From Clostridiales bacterium (GTDB lineage Bacteria > Bacillota > Clostridia > Mahellales > Mahellaceae), in contig JASGMM010000001.1 in NCBI GenBank assembly GCA_030156435.1, forward strand, positions 1 through 64,000: 64,000 nucleotides of DNA, given 5' to 3'. Of this stretch, positions 9,693 to 18,599 are shown in pieces. Position 1 is the first letter of the stretch. Each line of letters starts with the position of its first letter. The position numbers were made by a program, and so were the translations under genes. The notes below the pieces were generated by a model. That model ran no database searches. It saw nothing but the letters and a program-made list of their open reading frames with translations, and was not told the origin of the DNA.

Positions 9693-10082
9693 TCAATAAG
9701 CCACGCTATCTACACCGGAAGGCTGACCCATAATCTGTACGGTCAGTTTATGCGGGAGGCATACTATAATCTCCCCGGGCTTATCTATCCATCCCGTATT
9801 AACACATATCTTATCAATACAATCTGCATCTTTTACTCTGATACGACCAGCACTCACTTCTATCGTATTATACCCTCCACCAGCTATCTCTACAGTAAAA
9901 ATATCATCCTTCTGCATACGCGATGCCGGTATTTCTTTGTAGATATCATTACCTGTTTTTATGATCGCCCCTGTAGCCTTTGCGTCAGATATATTATCGC
10001 GGTAATACAATGTCCCATAGCCAACCATTACGGCAATGGCTATAACGAGCAGCAGTATTCTATCGCCCTTCTTCATATACAA
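9693..10082 (-). CDS. NusG domain II-containing membrane-anchored protein (EetA-like)
   Basis: 129 aa. One N-terminal membrane helix (about residues 8-24) is followed by an extracytoplasmic beta-rich NusG domain II, including ADCIDKICVNTGWID and ending in CLPHKLTVQIMG. The two cysteines in CIDKIC and a third in VCLPHK are conserved in this family. The gene overlaps the end of apbE by 23 bp, so the two are co-expressed. In flavin-based extracellular electron transfer loci the equivalent protein is EetA, needed for electron export. The function here is inferred from family and neighbours. Confidence 0.82.
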   Translation of the reverse strand: MYMKKGDRILLLVIAIAVMVGYGTLYYRDNISDAKATGAIIKTGNDIYKEIPASRMQKDDIFTVEIAGGGYNTIEVSAGRIRVKDADCIDKICVNTGWIDKPGEIIVCLPHKLTVQIMGQPSGVDSVAY

Positions 10083-11094
10083 AATCCTTATCGGTTATAT
10101 TGATCTTATCCTGAAGACCGCTGGACACGGTAATTCTTTTATCGTTTGTTATCATGATGCATTCGATATTAGGCAGATCCTCGACAATCTCCATACCTTT
10201 TTCAGGGCCTAATAAAAATACGGTAGTTGAAAGAGCGTCGGCATCTATGGATTTACCCGCTATAATGCTGACACTGGCCAACCCGTTATCCGCTGGATAG
10301 CCGGTAGACGGATCCAAAATATGATGGTATCGCTTGCCATCTTTTATAAAGTAGCGTTCGTACGTCCCTGACGTCACGACAGTCTTATCTGTCTCTTTGA
10401 CCACCGCTGCATAATTACCGGTAGGCTTAAAGGGGTTCTGTATGCCCACACGCCACGGTTTCCCATCCGGCCTGGTACCTACCACGACAACATTGCCCCC
10501 CAGGCTTATTATACCGTTTTTTACGCCATACTCCTTAAATATTCTTACTGCCTCATCGCCCGCATATCCCTTTGCTATAGCCCCGAGGTCTACGGACATG
10601 CCTCTTTCCGGCAATCCTATAGTACCCGCCGATGCGTCTATTCGGAGCTTTCTGTAATCTACAAGGGCTTTCGTGCTATCTATAGCCGCCTGAGACGGTA
10701 CCTCCTCTTTCTTGCCTATACCCCATAGACTTACCAGCGGCCCTATTGTTATATCAAAAGCCCCCTCTGATAATTGACTGTAATGTTGAGCGGCCTGCAC
10801 GACATACATGGTTTCATCGCTGACTTTTACAGGGTCTTGTCCCGCAGCTTTATTTATTTTATACACATCTCCCGTTTCAGAGCTTACGCTCATCAGTACA
10901 TCTATTTCTTTTATACGCTTCATAGCGGCATCTATAGCTTTTTCGCCGTTTGGCCCATAAGCAGTAAGCTCCATCAATGTATCCATAAGGAATTCGGTTT
11001 TTACTGTTTTTTCGGGCTCTTTGCTGCATGCCGATACAATGAGCAGCAGGTTTACAATGATCAACCATAATGATACAAGCCTTTTATATTTCAA
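10060..11094 (-). CDS. apbE: FAD:protein FMN transferase lipoprotein (ApbE/FmnB-like)
   Basis: Transfers FMN from FAD onto a threonine of exported flavoproteins, outside the cell membrane. The protein is 344 aa when started at TTG 11094, which has GAAGGAG 8 bases upstream. An upstream ATG (11208) would add 38 residues in front of the signal peptide and is unlikely. The lipobox is IVSAC with C23, so it is membrane-anchored. The ApbE core includes MDTLMELTAYG, the SLGGNVVVVG flavin-site segment and DALSTTVFLLG near the metal site. It is the first gene of a run with NusG-domain-II, Gx transporter and polyprenyl synthase genes. No FMN-accepting protein is encoded in the window. Confidence 0.93.
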   Translation of the reverse strand: MKYKRLVSLWLIIVNLLLIVSACSKEPEKTVKTEFLMDTLMELTAYGPNGEKAIDAAMKRIKEIDVLMSVSSETGDVYKINKAAGQDPVKVSDETMYVVQAAQHYSQLSEGAFDITIGPLVSLWGIGKKEEVPSQAAIDSTKALVDYRKLRIDASAGTIGLPERGMSVDLGAIAKGYAGDEAVRIFKEYGVKNGIISLGGNVVVVGTRPDGKPWRVGIQNPFKPTGNYAAVVKETDKTVVTSGTYERYFIKDGKRYHHILDPSTGYPADNGLASVSIIAGKSIDADALSTTVFLLGPEKGMEIVEDLPNIECIMITNDKRITVSSGLQDKINITDKDFVYEEGR

Positions 11095-11287
11095 GCTATT
11101 TGCTCCTTCAAAAATAATTAAACTAATGAATAGTATAGCATAGTATTGTACAAAAATCGACAATATCTCATTGGTTAACATTATATCAAATTTTCTTCGG
11201 TATTTCATCTGTTATATTGCGGAATACCATGATTCCATTGTTTGTTGTATTAAGCCATTATAATGCTATTCTTCAGCAAAATATTGC

Positions 11288-11315
11288 TTGAAAAAAATAT
11301 CGTATATGATACAAT
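11288..11315 (+). promoter_or_regulatory. Promoter of the type II NADH dehydrogenase gene
   Basis: TTGAAA (11288-11293), a 16-bp spacer and TACAAT (11310-11315), 79 bases upstream of the TTG start. The divergent 299-bp spacer (11095-11393) otherwise shows only AT-rich sequence with several possible -10 boxes facing apbE (for example TATACT and TATAAT). None has a good -35 partner. Confidence 0.55.
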
Positions 11316-11393
11316 ATTAAAAGCATAGTATAACTATTGGACTAATTATTTAACAATCATGGTTAATATTTTAACGCAAAGGGGAGATGTTAT

Positions 11394-13199
11394 TTGCCAC
11401 AAAAACGCATAGTGATACTTGGTGCCGGTTTTGGCGGCCTTACCGCAGCTAAAGCTATACATAAGTATCTCAAAAACGATCAAGATGTCGATATCTTAAT
11501 GGTAAACCAAAGCCCTTATCACGTATACCTCACAGAACTGCATGAAGTAGCCGGAAGCAGGGTATCGGAAGACGGCATACTGGTACCTATAGAACACGTA
11601 CTCGAGCATACCAAGGTACGTTTTGTACAGGATACCATTAAAACCGTTGATGTCGACAACCATAAACTGATATCGGATGAAGCGGAATATCCTTTCGATT
11701 ATCTTATCGTCGCCTGCGGAAGTCAACCTGCATATTTTGGCATCCCAGGTATGAAAGAAAATGCTTTAACGCTGTGGTCGCTAGATGATGCCAAAAAGAT
11801 ACATCAACATGTGCTGGATGTATTTGAACAGGCCTCTAAAGAAAAAGACCCTGCCAAGCGCAAGGAATTACTAACTTTCGTGGTAGGTGGCGGTGGATTT
11901 ACAGGTGTGGAGATGATGGGTGAGCTGCGTCAATGGACTGAAGTATTGTGTAAACGGTATGGTATACCAAAAGAAGAGCGTACCCTTATCATCGTCGAAG
12001 CATTGCCCAAGATACTGCCTAATCTGCCTGATTCATTGATCGAAAAGGCCAAAAACTACATGACTAAAAAGGGCATAAACATCATGACCGATTCGCCCAT
12101 AACAGAAGTAGAACCAGGCATCATACACTTGAAATCCGGAGAGACGATAAAAGCGGGCACATTCATATGGACCGGCGGCGTGGAAGCTAAAGATTTTGTA
12201 AAGAATATCGGACTTAGAACCGGTAAGCGCGGCAAGATAGAAGTAAATAAATATATGCAATCGGTAGACGATCCTAATATATATGTCATAGGCGATGATG
12301 CATACTTCGTTACCGAACACGGTGAGATGCCGGCTTTGGTGGAATCAGCCATGGAAAGCGCCGAGTGCGCGTGCTATAATATAGCCGCTGACATACACGG
12401 GCAGCCCAAGAAAGAATTTAAGCTGGAGCTGCGCGGCGTTATGGTATCCATAGGCAGCACCTACGCCGTAGCTCATGTCATGAATATGAAGATGTCGGGC
12501 GTATTTGCGCTCCTGATGAAGCATCTTGTAAACCTTAATTTCTTATTCGGGGTAGGCGGCATAGAATCGATAGTAAAATATATAAAATATCATTTCTTCC
12601 AAAGCAACAGAGGCCGTCCCATGATCATAAAACATATGACGGTGAAATCCCAAACTTTCTGGCTGTCCCTCATACGTTTCTTCCTCGGGTTATTGTGGAT
12701 AACCGAGGGCATAACCAAGGTACAGGACGGATGGCTTTCAGGTTACGCCAAGATAGGCGACGTCGGTTCCGGTGCCAGCTTGCAGCTCGTTGGTCCATCT
12801 ACACCAGGTTGGTACGCATGGATAGCTGAACATATAATATACCCTAATGCGATATTTTTCCAGTCGCTCATAGTGCTGACCGAATTGGCATTAGGCCTTA
12901 TGTTCATATTCGGTTTCCTAACGTTTAATAGCTCGTATGCTTTCTCCGGCTGGCCCGCCATGATATACGCTACTACCGCCCACGTAGCTGCATGGGTATA
13001 TACGCCGCCGTTTTCCCTCAAGCCTGGTGCATACCGCGATATATATCCCAGGGTTTCCGACGGCTCGCTGTATGCGGGATATAAAAGCAAGGTACCGCAA
13101 TCTTTGAATAGGTACTCTGTCACTGCATCCATGCACTGCTTTCGCCTCTTCTCATCAGCTATGCCACTTATCACGGCCCATGTTTGCGGATTCAAATAA
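11394..13199 (+). CDS. ndh: Type II NADH dehydrogenase with C-terminal DoxX-like membrane domain, 3' end disrupted
   Basis: FAD enzyme that passes electrons from NADH to quinone at the inner face of the membrane. GAGFGG (residues 10-15) binds FAD and VVGGGFTGVE near residue 165 binds NADH. The C-terminal FAD segment IYVIGDDAY is followed by about 120 residues of DoxX-like membrane sequence. Authentic sequence appears to stop near residue 511 (base ~12925), after the second DoxX helix. The remaining ~90 codons are the antisense strand of the convergent GH94 gene, so two helices of the usual four-helix domain are missing. TTG start with AAAGGGGAG 7 bases upstream. It is divergent from an ApbE/EetA/EetB/DmkB-like set. 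It may or may not still work. Confidence 0.85.
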   Translation: MPQKRIVILGAGFGGLTAAKAIHKYLKNDQDVDILMVNQSPYHVYLTELHEVAGSRVSEDGILVPIEHVLEHTKVRFVQDTIKTVDVDNHKLISDEAEYPFDYLIVACGSQPAYFGIPGMKENALTLWSLDDAKKIHQHVLDVFEQASKEKDPAKRKELLTFVVGGGGFTGVEMMGELRQWTEVLCKRYGIPKEERTLIIVEALPKILPNLPDSLIEKAKNYMTKKGINIMTDSPITEVEPGIIHLKSGETIKAGTFIWTGGVEAKDFVKNIGLRTGKRGKIEVNKYMQSVDDPNIYVIGDDAYFVTEHGEMPALVESAMESAECACYNIAADIHGQPKKEFKLELRGVMVSIGSTYAVAHVMNMKMSGVFALLMKHLVNLNFLFGVGGIESIVKYIKYHFFQSNRGRPMIIKHMTVKSQTFWLSLIRFFLGLLWITEGITKVQDGWLSGYAKIGDVGSGASLQLVGPSTPGWYAWIAEHIIYPNAIFFQSLIVLTELALGLMFIFGFLTFNSSYAFSGWPAMIYATTAHVAAWVYTPPFSLKPGAYRDIYPRVSDGSLYAGYKSKVPQSLNRYSVTASMHCFRLFSSAMPLITAHVCGFK

Positions 13200-14890
13200 A
13201 TCCACCCTTCTTTGTTATCCTTTGAGCCTATTTTATCCCCCCAATCCGTAGTCGCTTGAATATACCACTGTCCATCCCAACCGAACTTATTTATATTTTC
13301 TTTTAATACAGACTGTACATCGACGCACTTATCGGCAAGAATATCATCGGCTTTCAAGCGCATGATAGGTATAAAATCGGTCAATATCGCATACAAGAAT
13401 TCGCCGACCCAGAAACTTTCGCCCTTCATATCAAGGCCTATGCCATTTAATCCGTCGTTCCAATCGTTCTCACCGATGAGCGGTATACCTCGCGGGCTGA
13501 AACGCATAAAGCTTCTTTCAATGGCCTTAACGCAATGGCAATATAATGTATCCTCCCCACCATCGTAATATGGCACAACCTCATCCAATATAGAGTAGTC
13601 ATCGGTTTCTTTGATATAATTTTCGGTTACATAAGGCAACCAAAGCAGATCGTCGGAGCAAGTAGTTATGCTACCCCAATTGCCCAGCGGCATCCACCAA
13701 TGCAGCACGGTACCATCGCTGTGCTGTTTGCCTGCATGTATAAGTATCCTCTCTTTGGTGTACTCAGGTGCGCTTTCCAGAAATATAAGAGAATCCTGCA
13801 GTTGGTCTCTATATCCATAACCCCCGCTGACCTGGTAATAACCAGCTCTTCCCCATATGCGGCAGGAAATAGCTTGATATTTAAGCCATGTATTTGTCAT
13901 AAAATCCATGGCCTTGTCAGGCGTTCGAATAATTTCATTCTGTAATAAAGGCTTCCAAAAATTTTTCACGCTCTCAAAAGCCGCCTCACATTCGCGCGTA
14001 TCATTATACCTTTTAGCAAGCACGATGGCTTGTTCATCATTATCAGCACAACCGAGGGTAAAACAAAGGCTTTCCTGCTCATATGGCTCAAGGTTTACAC
14101 TGACCTGAAGGGAGGCTATGGCATCGCCGAATCGCCCTACGTTGCGGGCTAATACTCTATCATGCACTGCTTTTGGATTCTTCTCATCGCAGTACATGCC
14201 AATGAACGACTCTTTGTCGCCATCATATGATACTGGCTTTAAACTCGACGTGTGAAACGCTACATAATCCCAACTTCGGTTGCTATGCTGTCCTTTAGCA
14301 TTAGCCAAATCGGACATATATTTTCTAACTGTGAACCCATTTATATCATTATTATATTGCGTATCTATAAACAGCTTATGAAATTCCCTATGTTCGTCAG
14401 GAGCATTGCCGAGAGTCCATTCCATATACGTGAACAGGTCAAGCGAACGCTTTCGATCGCTTTTATTGATAAGTTTTACTCTCCATATCTCCAGAGGTTG
14501 ACCGGGTACGGCAAAAAGCGTCCACCGGCTTTCTATCCCTTTATATTCCTGTATAAAGGTCGTATACCCTATGCCGTGGTGAACTTCGTAGTGCTCAGGT
14601 TCACGACACATCGGTTTATAACTGAGTGACCAGCATTGAGCCGTATCGTTATCCCTGATATAGATGTACTTGCCCCACCTATCCTCTATTATATCCTGAA
14701 AGCTCCTGGTGAGACGATTTTCGCCAGCGCTGAAACGCCACGAATAGCCTCCGCCTGTCTGAGAAACGATAAATGAATATTCACCGTTGCTTATAGCATT
14801 TACCCAAGGCCGTGGTGTGAACGGCGTCTTTATTATATATTCGCTGCCATCATCAGAAAAATATCCATACTCATTTTCAAATAATCCCAT
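12743..14890 (-). CDS. GH94 disaccharide phosphorylase, C-terminally truncated at a junction
   Basis: Family GH94 enzymes cleave beta-glucosides such as cellobiose or cellodextrins with phosphate, releasing alpha-glucose-1-phosphate in the cytoplasm. The N-terminal beta-sandwich and (alpha/alpha)6 barrel are intact. The DWND motif at residues 476-479 carries the expected catalytic aspartate. Family members are about 790-820 aa. Here homologous sequence ends near residue 654 (AGQPEKAYEL, base ~12930). The last ~60 residues are the antisense strand of the NADH dehydrogenase gene. The C-terminal barrel and phosphate-site residues are therefore lost and the product is probably inactive. It is the last gene of the ABC transporter / LacI operon. 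The exact substrate cannot be told. Confidence 0.85.
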   Translation of the reverse strand: MGLFENEYGYFSDDGSEYIIKTPFTPRPWVNAISNGEYSFIVSQTGGGYSWRFSAGENRLTRSFQDIIEDRWGKYIYIRDNDTAQCWSLSYKPMCREPEHYEVHHGIGYTTFIQEYKGIESRWTLFAVPGQPLEIWRVKLINKSDRKRSLDLFTYMEWTLGNAPDEHREFHKLFIDTQYNNDINGFTVRKYMSDLANAKGQHSNRSWDYVAFHTSSLKPVSYDGDKESFIGMYCDEKNPKAVHDRVLARNVGRFGDAIASLQVSVNLEPYEQESLCFTLGCADNDEQAIVLAKRYNDTRECEAAFESVKNFWKPLLQNEIIRTPDKAMDFMTNTWLKYQAISCRIWGRAGYYQVSGGYGYRDQLQDSLIFLESAPEYTKERILIHAGKQHSDGTVLHWWMPLGNWGSITTCSDDLLWLPYVTENYIKETDDYSILDEVVPYYDGGEDTLYCHCVKAIERSFMRFSPRGIPLIGENDWNDGLNGIGLDMKGESFWVGEFLYAILTDFIPIMRLKADDILADKCVDVQSVLKENINKFGWDGQWYIQATTDWGDKIGSKDNKEGWIYLNPQTWAVISGIADEKRRKQCMDAVTEYLFKDCGTLLLYPAYSEPSETLGYISRYAPGLRENGGVYTHAATWAVVAYIMAGQPEKAYELLNVRKPNMNIRPNANSVSTMSDWKNIALGYIICSAIHAYQPGVDGPTSCKLAPEPTSPILA
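12917..12940. other. Junction where two convergent genes are both cut
   Basis: Reading rightward, NADH dehydrogenase/DoxX sequence loses family character after FGFLTF (about 12926). Reading leftward, GH94 sequence loses it after KAYEL (12929-12940). No intergenic sequence or terminator lies between them. The simplest explanation is a deletion that removed both 3' ends and the spacer, with an assembly join as the alternative. The limits are estimated from protein family expectation, not from an alignment. Confidence 0.7.
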
Positions 14891-14910
14891 AATCTTAACT
14901 CCTCTTAATT

Positions 14911-15903
14911 TTACGATTCACCGCATGATTTGCGAATTATAAGTTCGGCAGGGAGTATAATCTCCTCCTCATTTGGGAAATCTCCCTGCAAAGCTTGCAT
15001 CAAAAGGCGTACTGCCAGGCAACCCATTTCATACACCGGTTGCTTTATCGTCGTCAACGGCGGATCGACATATTGAGCCAGCCTTATATCGTCAAACCCT
15101 ATGATGGCTATATCTTTGCCTACCTTCAGGCCAGCTTCATCAAATGCTTCCATTGCCCCTATGGCCATCTCGTCATTAGCGGCGAAAATTCCCTGAGGCA
15201 AATCGTTCTGAAGTAACATCAGTTTAGCGGCTTGATAACCCCCTGCCTCTATGAAATTCCCCTTATAACATAATTTCGGGGCATACCCTATTCCATAAGC
15301 CTCTAAAGCCGCTTTATAGCCTTCAAAGCGCTTTATATTATCGTACGAATCATCGCTGCCGCTTATATATGCTATTCTCTTATATCCTAAAGATATAAGA
15401 TATTCTACAGCCTTATAAGCGCCATTGAAGTTATCCACCTCGATATTTATAATATATTTGCTGCTTAATCGGCGATCCAGCAAAGCTATGGGCATATCTT
15501 GCCGTGCAGCCGATTTTATCAGATTATCATCCAAATTATGCGCAAATATGATCATGGCATCGGTTCGTTTTTCTTTCAAGAATTTGGCCGCGGTGCTGTC
15601 AAATCCCCCTATAGCGCTAAGTGCCATAAGGTCATATCCGCTGGCCAGCGTCGCTTCCTGCACACCCCTTATAAGCTCTGAAAAGAAAGGACCTGCAAGG
15701 TCAGAAACTATAAGTCCTATCGTGTTGGTCTTACTCGATTTTAAATCCCTCGCATTACCGTTCGGACGATATTTAAGCTCTTCCGCCGCTTTAATGATCC
15801 TCTCTTTTGTCTCAGCACTTACCGGACCGCTGTTATTCAATGCATATGATGCCGTCGATATAGAAACGCCGGCCTTTTTGGCTACATCTTTTATAGTAAC
15901 TAT
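14911..15903 (-). CDS. LacI-family repressor of the sugar operon, apparent ATA start
   Basis: Transcriptional repressor that binds DNA through an N-terminal helix-turn-helix and a sugar through a periplasmic-binding-protein-like domain. The full reading frame begins VTIKDVAKKAGVSISTAS, a textbook LacI headpiece, but the codon in front of it is ATA (15901-15903). A perfect AGGAGG lies 7 bases upstream of that ATA. The first standard in-frame start is a TTG at 15838-15840, which would delete most of the headpiece. The protein is 330 aa with the ATA start, normal for the family. It lies between the binding-protein gene and GH94. The two GAAACGTTTC sites upstream of the first permease are its likely operators. 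Confidence 0.88.
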   Translation of the reverse strand: MVTIKDVAKKAGVSISTASYALNNSGPVSAETKERIIKAAEELKYRPNGNARDLKSSKTNTIGLIVSDLAGPFFSELIRGVQEATLASGYDLMALSAIGGFDSTAAKFLKEKRTDAMIIFAHNLDDNLIKSAARQDMPIALLDRRLSSKYIINIEVDNFNGAYKAVEYLISLGYKRIAYISGSDDSYDNIKRFEGYKAALEAYGIGYAPKLCYKGNFIEAGGYQAAKLMLLQNDLPQGIFAANDEMAIGAMEAFDEAGLKVGKDIAIIGFDDIRLAQYVDPPLTTIKQPVYEMGCLAVRLLMQALQGDFPNEEEIILPAELIIRKSCGES

Positions 15904-15910
15904 ATTATCA

Positions 15911-15916
15911 CCTCCT
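15911..15916 (-). promoter_or_regulatory. Shine-Dalgarno site that fixes the lacI-type start at ATA
   Basis: AGGAGG on the minus strand, 7 bases before the ATA at 15903. The overlapping GTG at 15909-15911 is out of frame and meets a stop after three codons, so it cannot be the start. The spacing points to the ATA, or to a former ATG changed by one base. Confidence 0.75.
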
Positions 15917-15925
15917 CTAAAATTA

Positions 15926-15954
15926 TAGGATACGGGGTTAGACCCCGTATCCTA
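15926..15954 (-). terminator. Strong hairpin between the binding-protein gene and lacI
   Basis: A perfect 13-bp stem (TAGGATACGGGGT / ACCCCGTATCCTA) with a 3-base loop, 6 bases after the binding-protein stop. On the minus strand it is followed by TAATTTTAG. It could be a partial terminator or an mRNA-stabilising hairpin that favours the binding protein over downstream genes. Confidence 0.65.
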
Positions 15955-15959
15955 AGAAT

Positions 15960-17641
15960 TTACTGCGCTTGACTGTATCTGTCATAAGCCGCTTTATAGA
16001 TGCTTAAATACTCGTCCAATCCCATTTGCTTAAGCTGATTTACGTAGTTATTCCAACCCTCATCATCAAACGAATATTTGCCGTTTATAACCTGCTCTTG
16101 AATCTCATTCACATAGCCCTCTATATCTGCTTTCAACGCCACCAATCTATCATTCTCTTCAGTGGTAAATATAAATTGCGGCCATACTTCTTTTATAATA
16201 TACGGCTTGGACTTTTCAGCCGCTTCCATCGGTGGTTCAGTAGATTCAGAACCCTTAAAATATTTCTGCATTGTAATCCCCGGCCAGCCGGAAACCGAGG
16301 GCATATATTGCGACCTAGCCTGATCCTGATTTAAACCATTCGGGTTATTAGTTATAACATCGGTGAATACATATTCCCCATTGGCATCCACCGTGTATGT
16401 TTCCCCTTCTATACCCATATTGAATAGCTTGATACCTTCTTCGCTATACATATAATCGAGCCATCTTACCGTTGCCTCAGGATATTTATTTTTATCGGTA
16501 ATCACAGCCATAAACGGTGTTTCAGCAACCGGAGATAGCGAAGGTACTATCTTGTCGCCCTGCGGCCCTTCCAGCACACCTATACCTGTATAATCAGTAA
16601 CTGTTAGCAATGTTGGACTCCAACCAGCATAAGCACCTATTGTACCATTATTTGCTTTTGCTATGACTTTATCCCAACCAGAAGTAAATATCTCTTGATC
16701 CAATAATTTTTCTGAGTAAAGTTTGCGCATATATTCTACCATATCCCTATATTTCTCATCTGCAGGCCAAAATCTGAGCTGGTTGGTACTCTCATCCATA
16801 TCTACAAAATTAGCAGCATTTCCTCTGTTGCCTAAGCCCCACGCTCCTTTTATATTCTTTATGATACTGCCTAAATTTTGTCCTGTCAAAGGTATTTCAT
16901 CTGCCTGGCCATTACCATTCGGATCCTGCTCTTTAAATGCTTTCAGAGCGTTATATAATTCCTCAGTTGTAGCCGGCTCTTTTATCCCTCTTTTATCCCT
17001 ATTTTATCCATCCAACCCTTTCTTATCCACAAACGATCTCCTAATCTCATCGATAAGAAATCGGGGTCAATAAGTCGTGGGAAGGAATAAATACCACCAT
17101 CAGGAGCGGTTAAGCCTCTAGCTACATCTGGGTTCTTTTCATAAAAAGCTTTTATGTTGGGCGCATATTTATCGATATAGTCATTGAGTTTTATGAATAC
17201 CCCCTGCTGACTGCCATATGTTACTATGTCGGTAGCATCGATAAACATCCTGATAAATACATCAGGATAATCTTGACTGGCCAATGCCAGATTCTTTCTT
17301 TCGGTAGTGTTATCCCACGGCACCAATTCCCACTCTACGTGTATGCCGGTCATTTCCTCATATTTCTTTATGACAGGCATATCAGCGTTATTGGCCTGGC
17401 CAGGCGACTGGTTTGACATAACCTTGATGGTTATGGGCTCCTTTACAATAGGTAGACCCGTTTCATTTAAAGAATCCGGCACTGTCGTTTCCCCGTTGGA
17501 AGCCTGTTCATCAGATCCACCTTGTTCACCGCTCGGAGATGCACTATCCTCGGTAGTATCGCTATTTGAACAAGCCAACATAACAGATGCTATCATCAAA
17601 ATAGCAAGCACTAAAGACAAAAACCTAAAACCGCGCTTCAT
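15960..17641 (-). pseudogene. Extracellular sugar-binding lipoprotein of ABC transporter, frameshifted
   Basis: Substrate-binding lipoprotein of the LplA/YtcQ type, partner of the two permeases upstream. The signal peptide ends in a lipobox (SVMLAC) and is followed by an acidic Ser/Gly-rich linker. The frame breaks after DKIGIKE at about residue 216. The second half continues PATTEELYNALKAFKEQDP in another frame and runs to 15960. The break is caused by an 11-bp tandem duplication at 16978-16999. Removing one copy gives a single 556-aa frame, the usual family length. As written it makes a 219-aa fragment. A strong AAGGAGG site precedes ATG 17641. A real mutation is more likely than an error because the duplication is exact. 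Confidence 0.9.
16978..16999. repeat. 11-bp perfect tandem duplication that breaks the binding-protein gene
   Basis: TCTTTTATCCC occurs twice in a row (16978-16988 and 16989-16999). Deleting one copy restores a continuous open frame whose translation across the join (GIKEPATTEEL) fits the family. It could revert by slipped-strand mispairing. Confidence 0.95.
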
Positions 17642-17691
17642 AGAAATTCCTCCTTAAAAATATTTGTTTTATATTTGCTAAAGGGATACAT

Positions 17692-18585
17692 CTATCCCTT
17701 AATAGCCCCTATCATAACACCTTTAACAAAGTATCTTTGCAAAAACGGATATATAATCAGTACAGGTACACTAGCGACAACTATAGTAGCGTACTTTATA
17801 CCTTCAGCCAACACCTGCTGCTGAGCTATCGACTCACTTGCTGAATTCATGAGCTGCTGCATTTGATTCTGAACTAATATTTTCCTTAAGACCAGTTGCA
17901 ATGGATATTTAGCTTGGTCCCTCAAATAGATAAGTGCGTCAAAATAGGAATTCCAATGACCCACCCCGTAGAATAGTACCATAACAGCTATTATGGGCAT
18001 TGACAAAGGTAAAATTATGCTCCATAATATTCTCCAATTTGAGCATCCATCCAACATAGCTGATTCCTGAAGTTCAAACGGTATGCTGGACTGAAAGTAC
18101 GTCCTCATGATTATAACATTGTATATAGAAATAGCCCCTGGCAGTACCATAACCCAAAAATTATCTATCAATCCCAAATCCCTTATAATTAGGTAAGTCG
18201 GCACCAATCCACCACTAAAAAACATCGTAAAAGTAAACAATCCCATAAATATGTTCCCACCACGAAGATCCTTTCGCGATAACGGATACGCTGTAATAAT
18301 AGACAATATAACATTTACTGCCGTGCCCACCAACGTATAGAGTATGGTATTCCAGTAACCGGAGATAATCTCATTATCCGCAAAAACCTTCTTGTAAGCA
18401 TCAAGATTAATACCTTTGGGCAAAAGTATTATCTCACCGTTTAAAACCTTCATTGGATCACTAAAAGAAGCGCTGACAACATATATTAGAGGATATAATA
18501 CTATTACCGTTATTAATACTAATAAAAATCCATTTACTATATCAAAAGCCTTATCGCTCCTTGACTCTATAAGCCTATTATTCAT
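17692..18585 (-). CDS. Carbohydrate ABC transporter permease (LplC/YtcP type)
   Basis: Second inner-membrane subunit of an oligosaccharide importer, 297 aa with six hydrophobic segments. The coupling-loop motif that docks the ATPase (EAA-type, here ESAMLDGCSNWRILWSIILP) lies in the C-terminal half, and the protein ends GVMIGAIKG as is typical of this subfamily. It follows the first permease by 14 bp and precedes the binding-protein gene by 50 bp. No ATPase gene is present, which is usual: these importers share an MsmX-like ATPase encoded elsewhere. Confidence 0.92.
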   Translation of the reverse strand: MNNRLIESRSDKAFDIVNGFLLVLITVIVLYPLIYVVSASFSDPMKVLNGEIILLPKGINLDAYKKVFADNEIISGYWNTILYTLVGTAVNVILSIITAYPLSRKDLRGGNIFMGLFTFTMFFSGGLVPTYLIIRDLGLIDNFWVMVLPGAISIYNVIIMRTYFQSSIPFELQESAMLDGCSNWRILWSIILPLSMPIIAVMVLFYGVGHWNSYFDALIYLRDQAKYPLQLVLRKILVQNQMQQLMNSASESIAQQQVLAEGIKYATIVVASVPVLIIYPFLQRYFVKGVMIGAIKG

Positions 18586-18599
18586 ACATCATCGCTCCT

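Noticed and set aside
11209-11393. Rex operator in the apbE-ndh spacer
   Set aside because: No TTGTGA...TCACAA palindrome is present; the AT-rich stretch only resembles it loosely.
12927-13199. C-terminal extension of the NADH dehydrogenase as a genuine new domain
   Set aside because: These codons are the exact antisense of the conserved GH94 barrel (for example GGVYTHAATWAVVAYIMAG on the other strand), so they are read-through of a junction.
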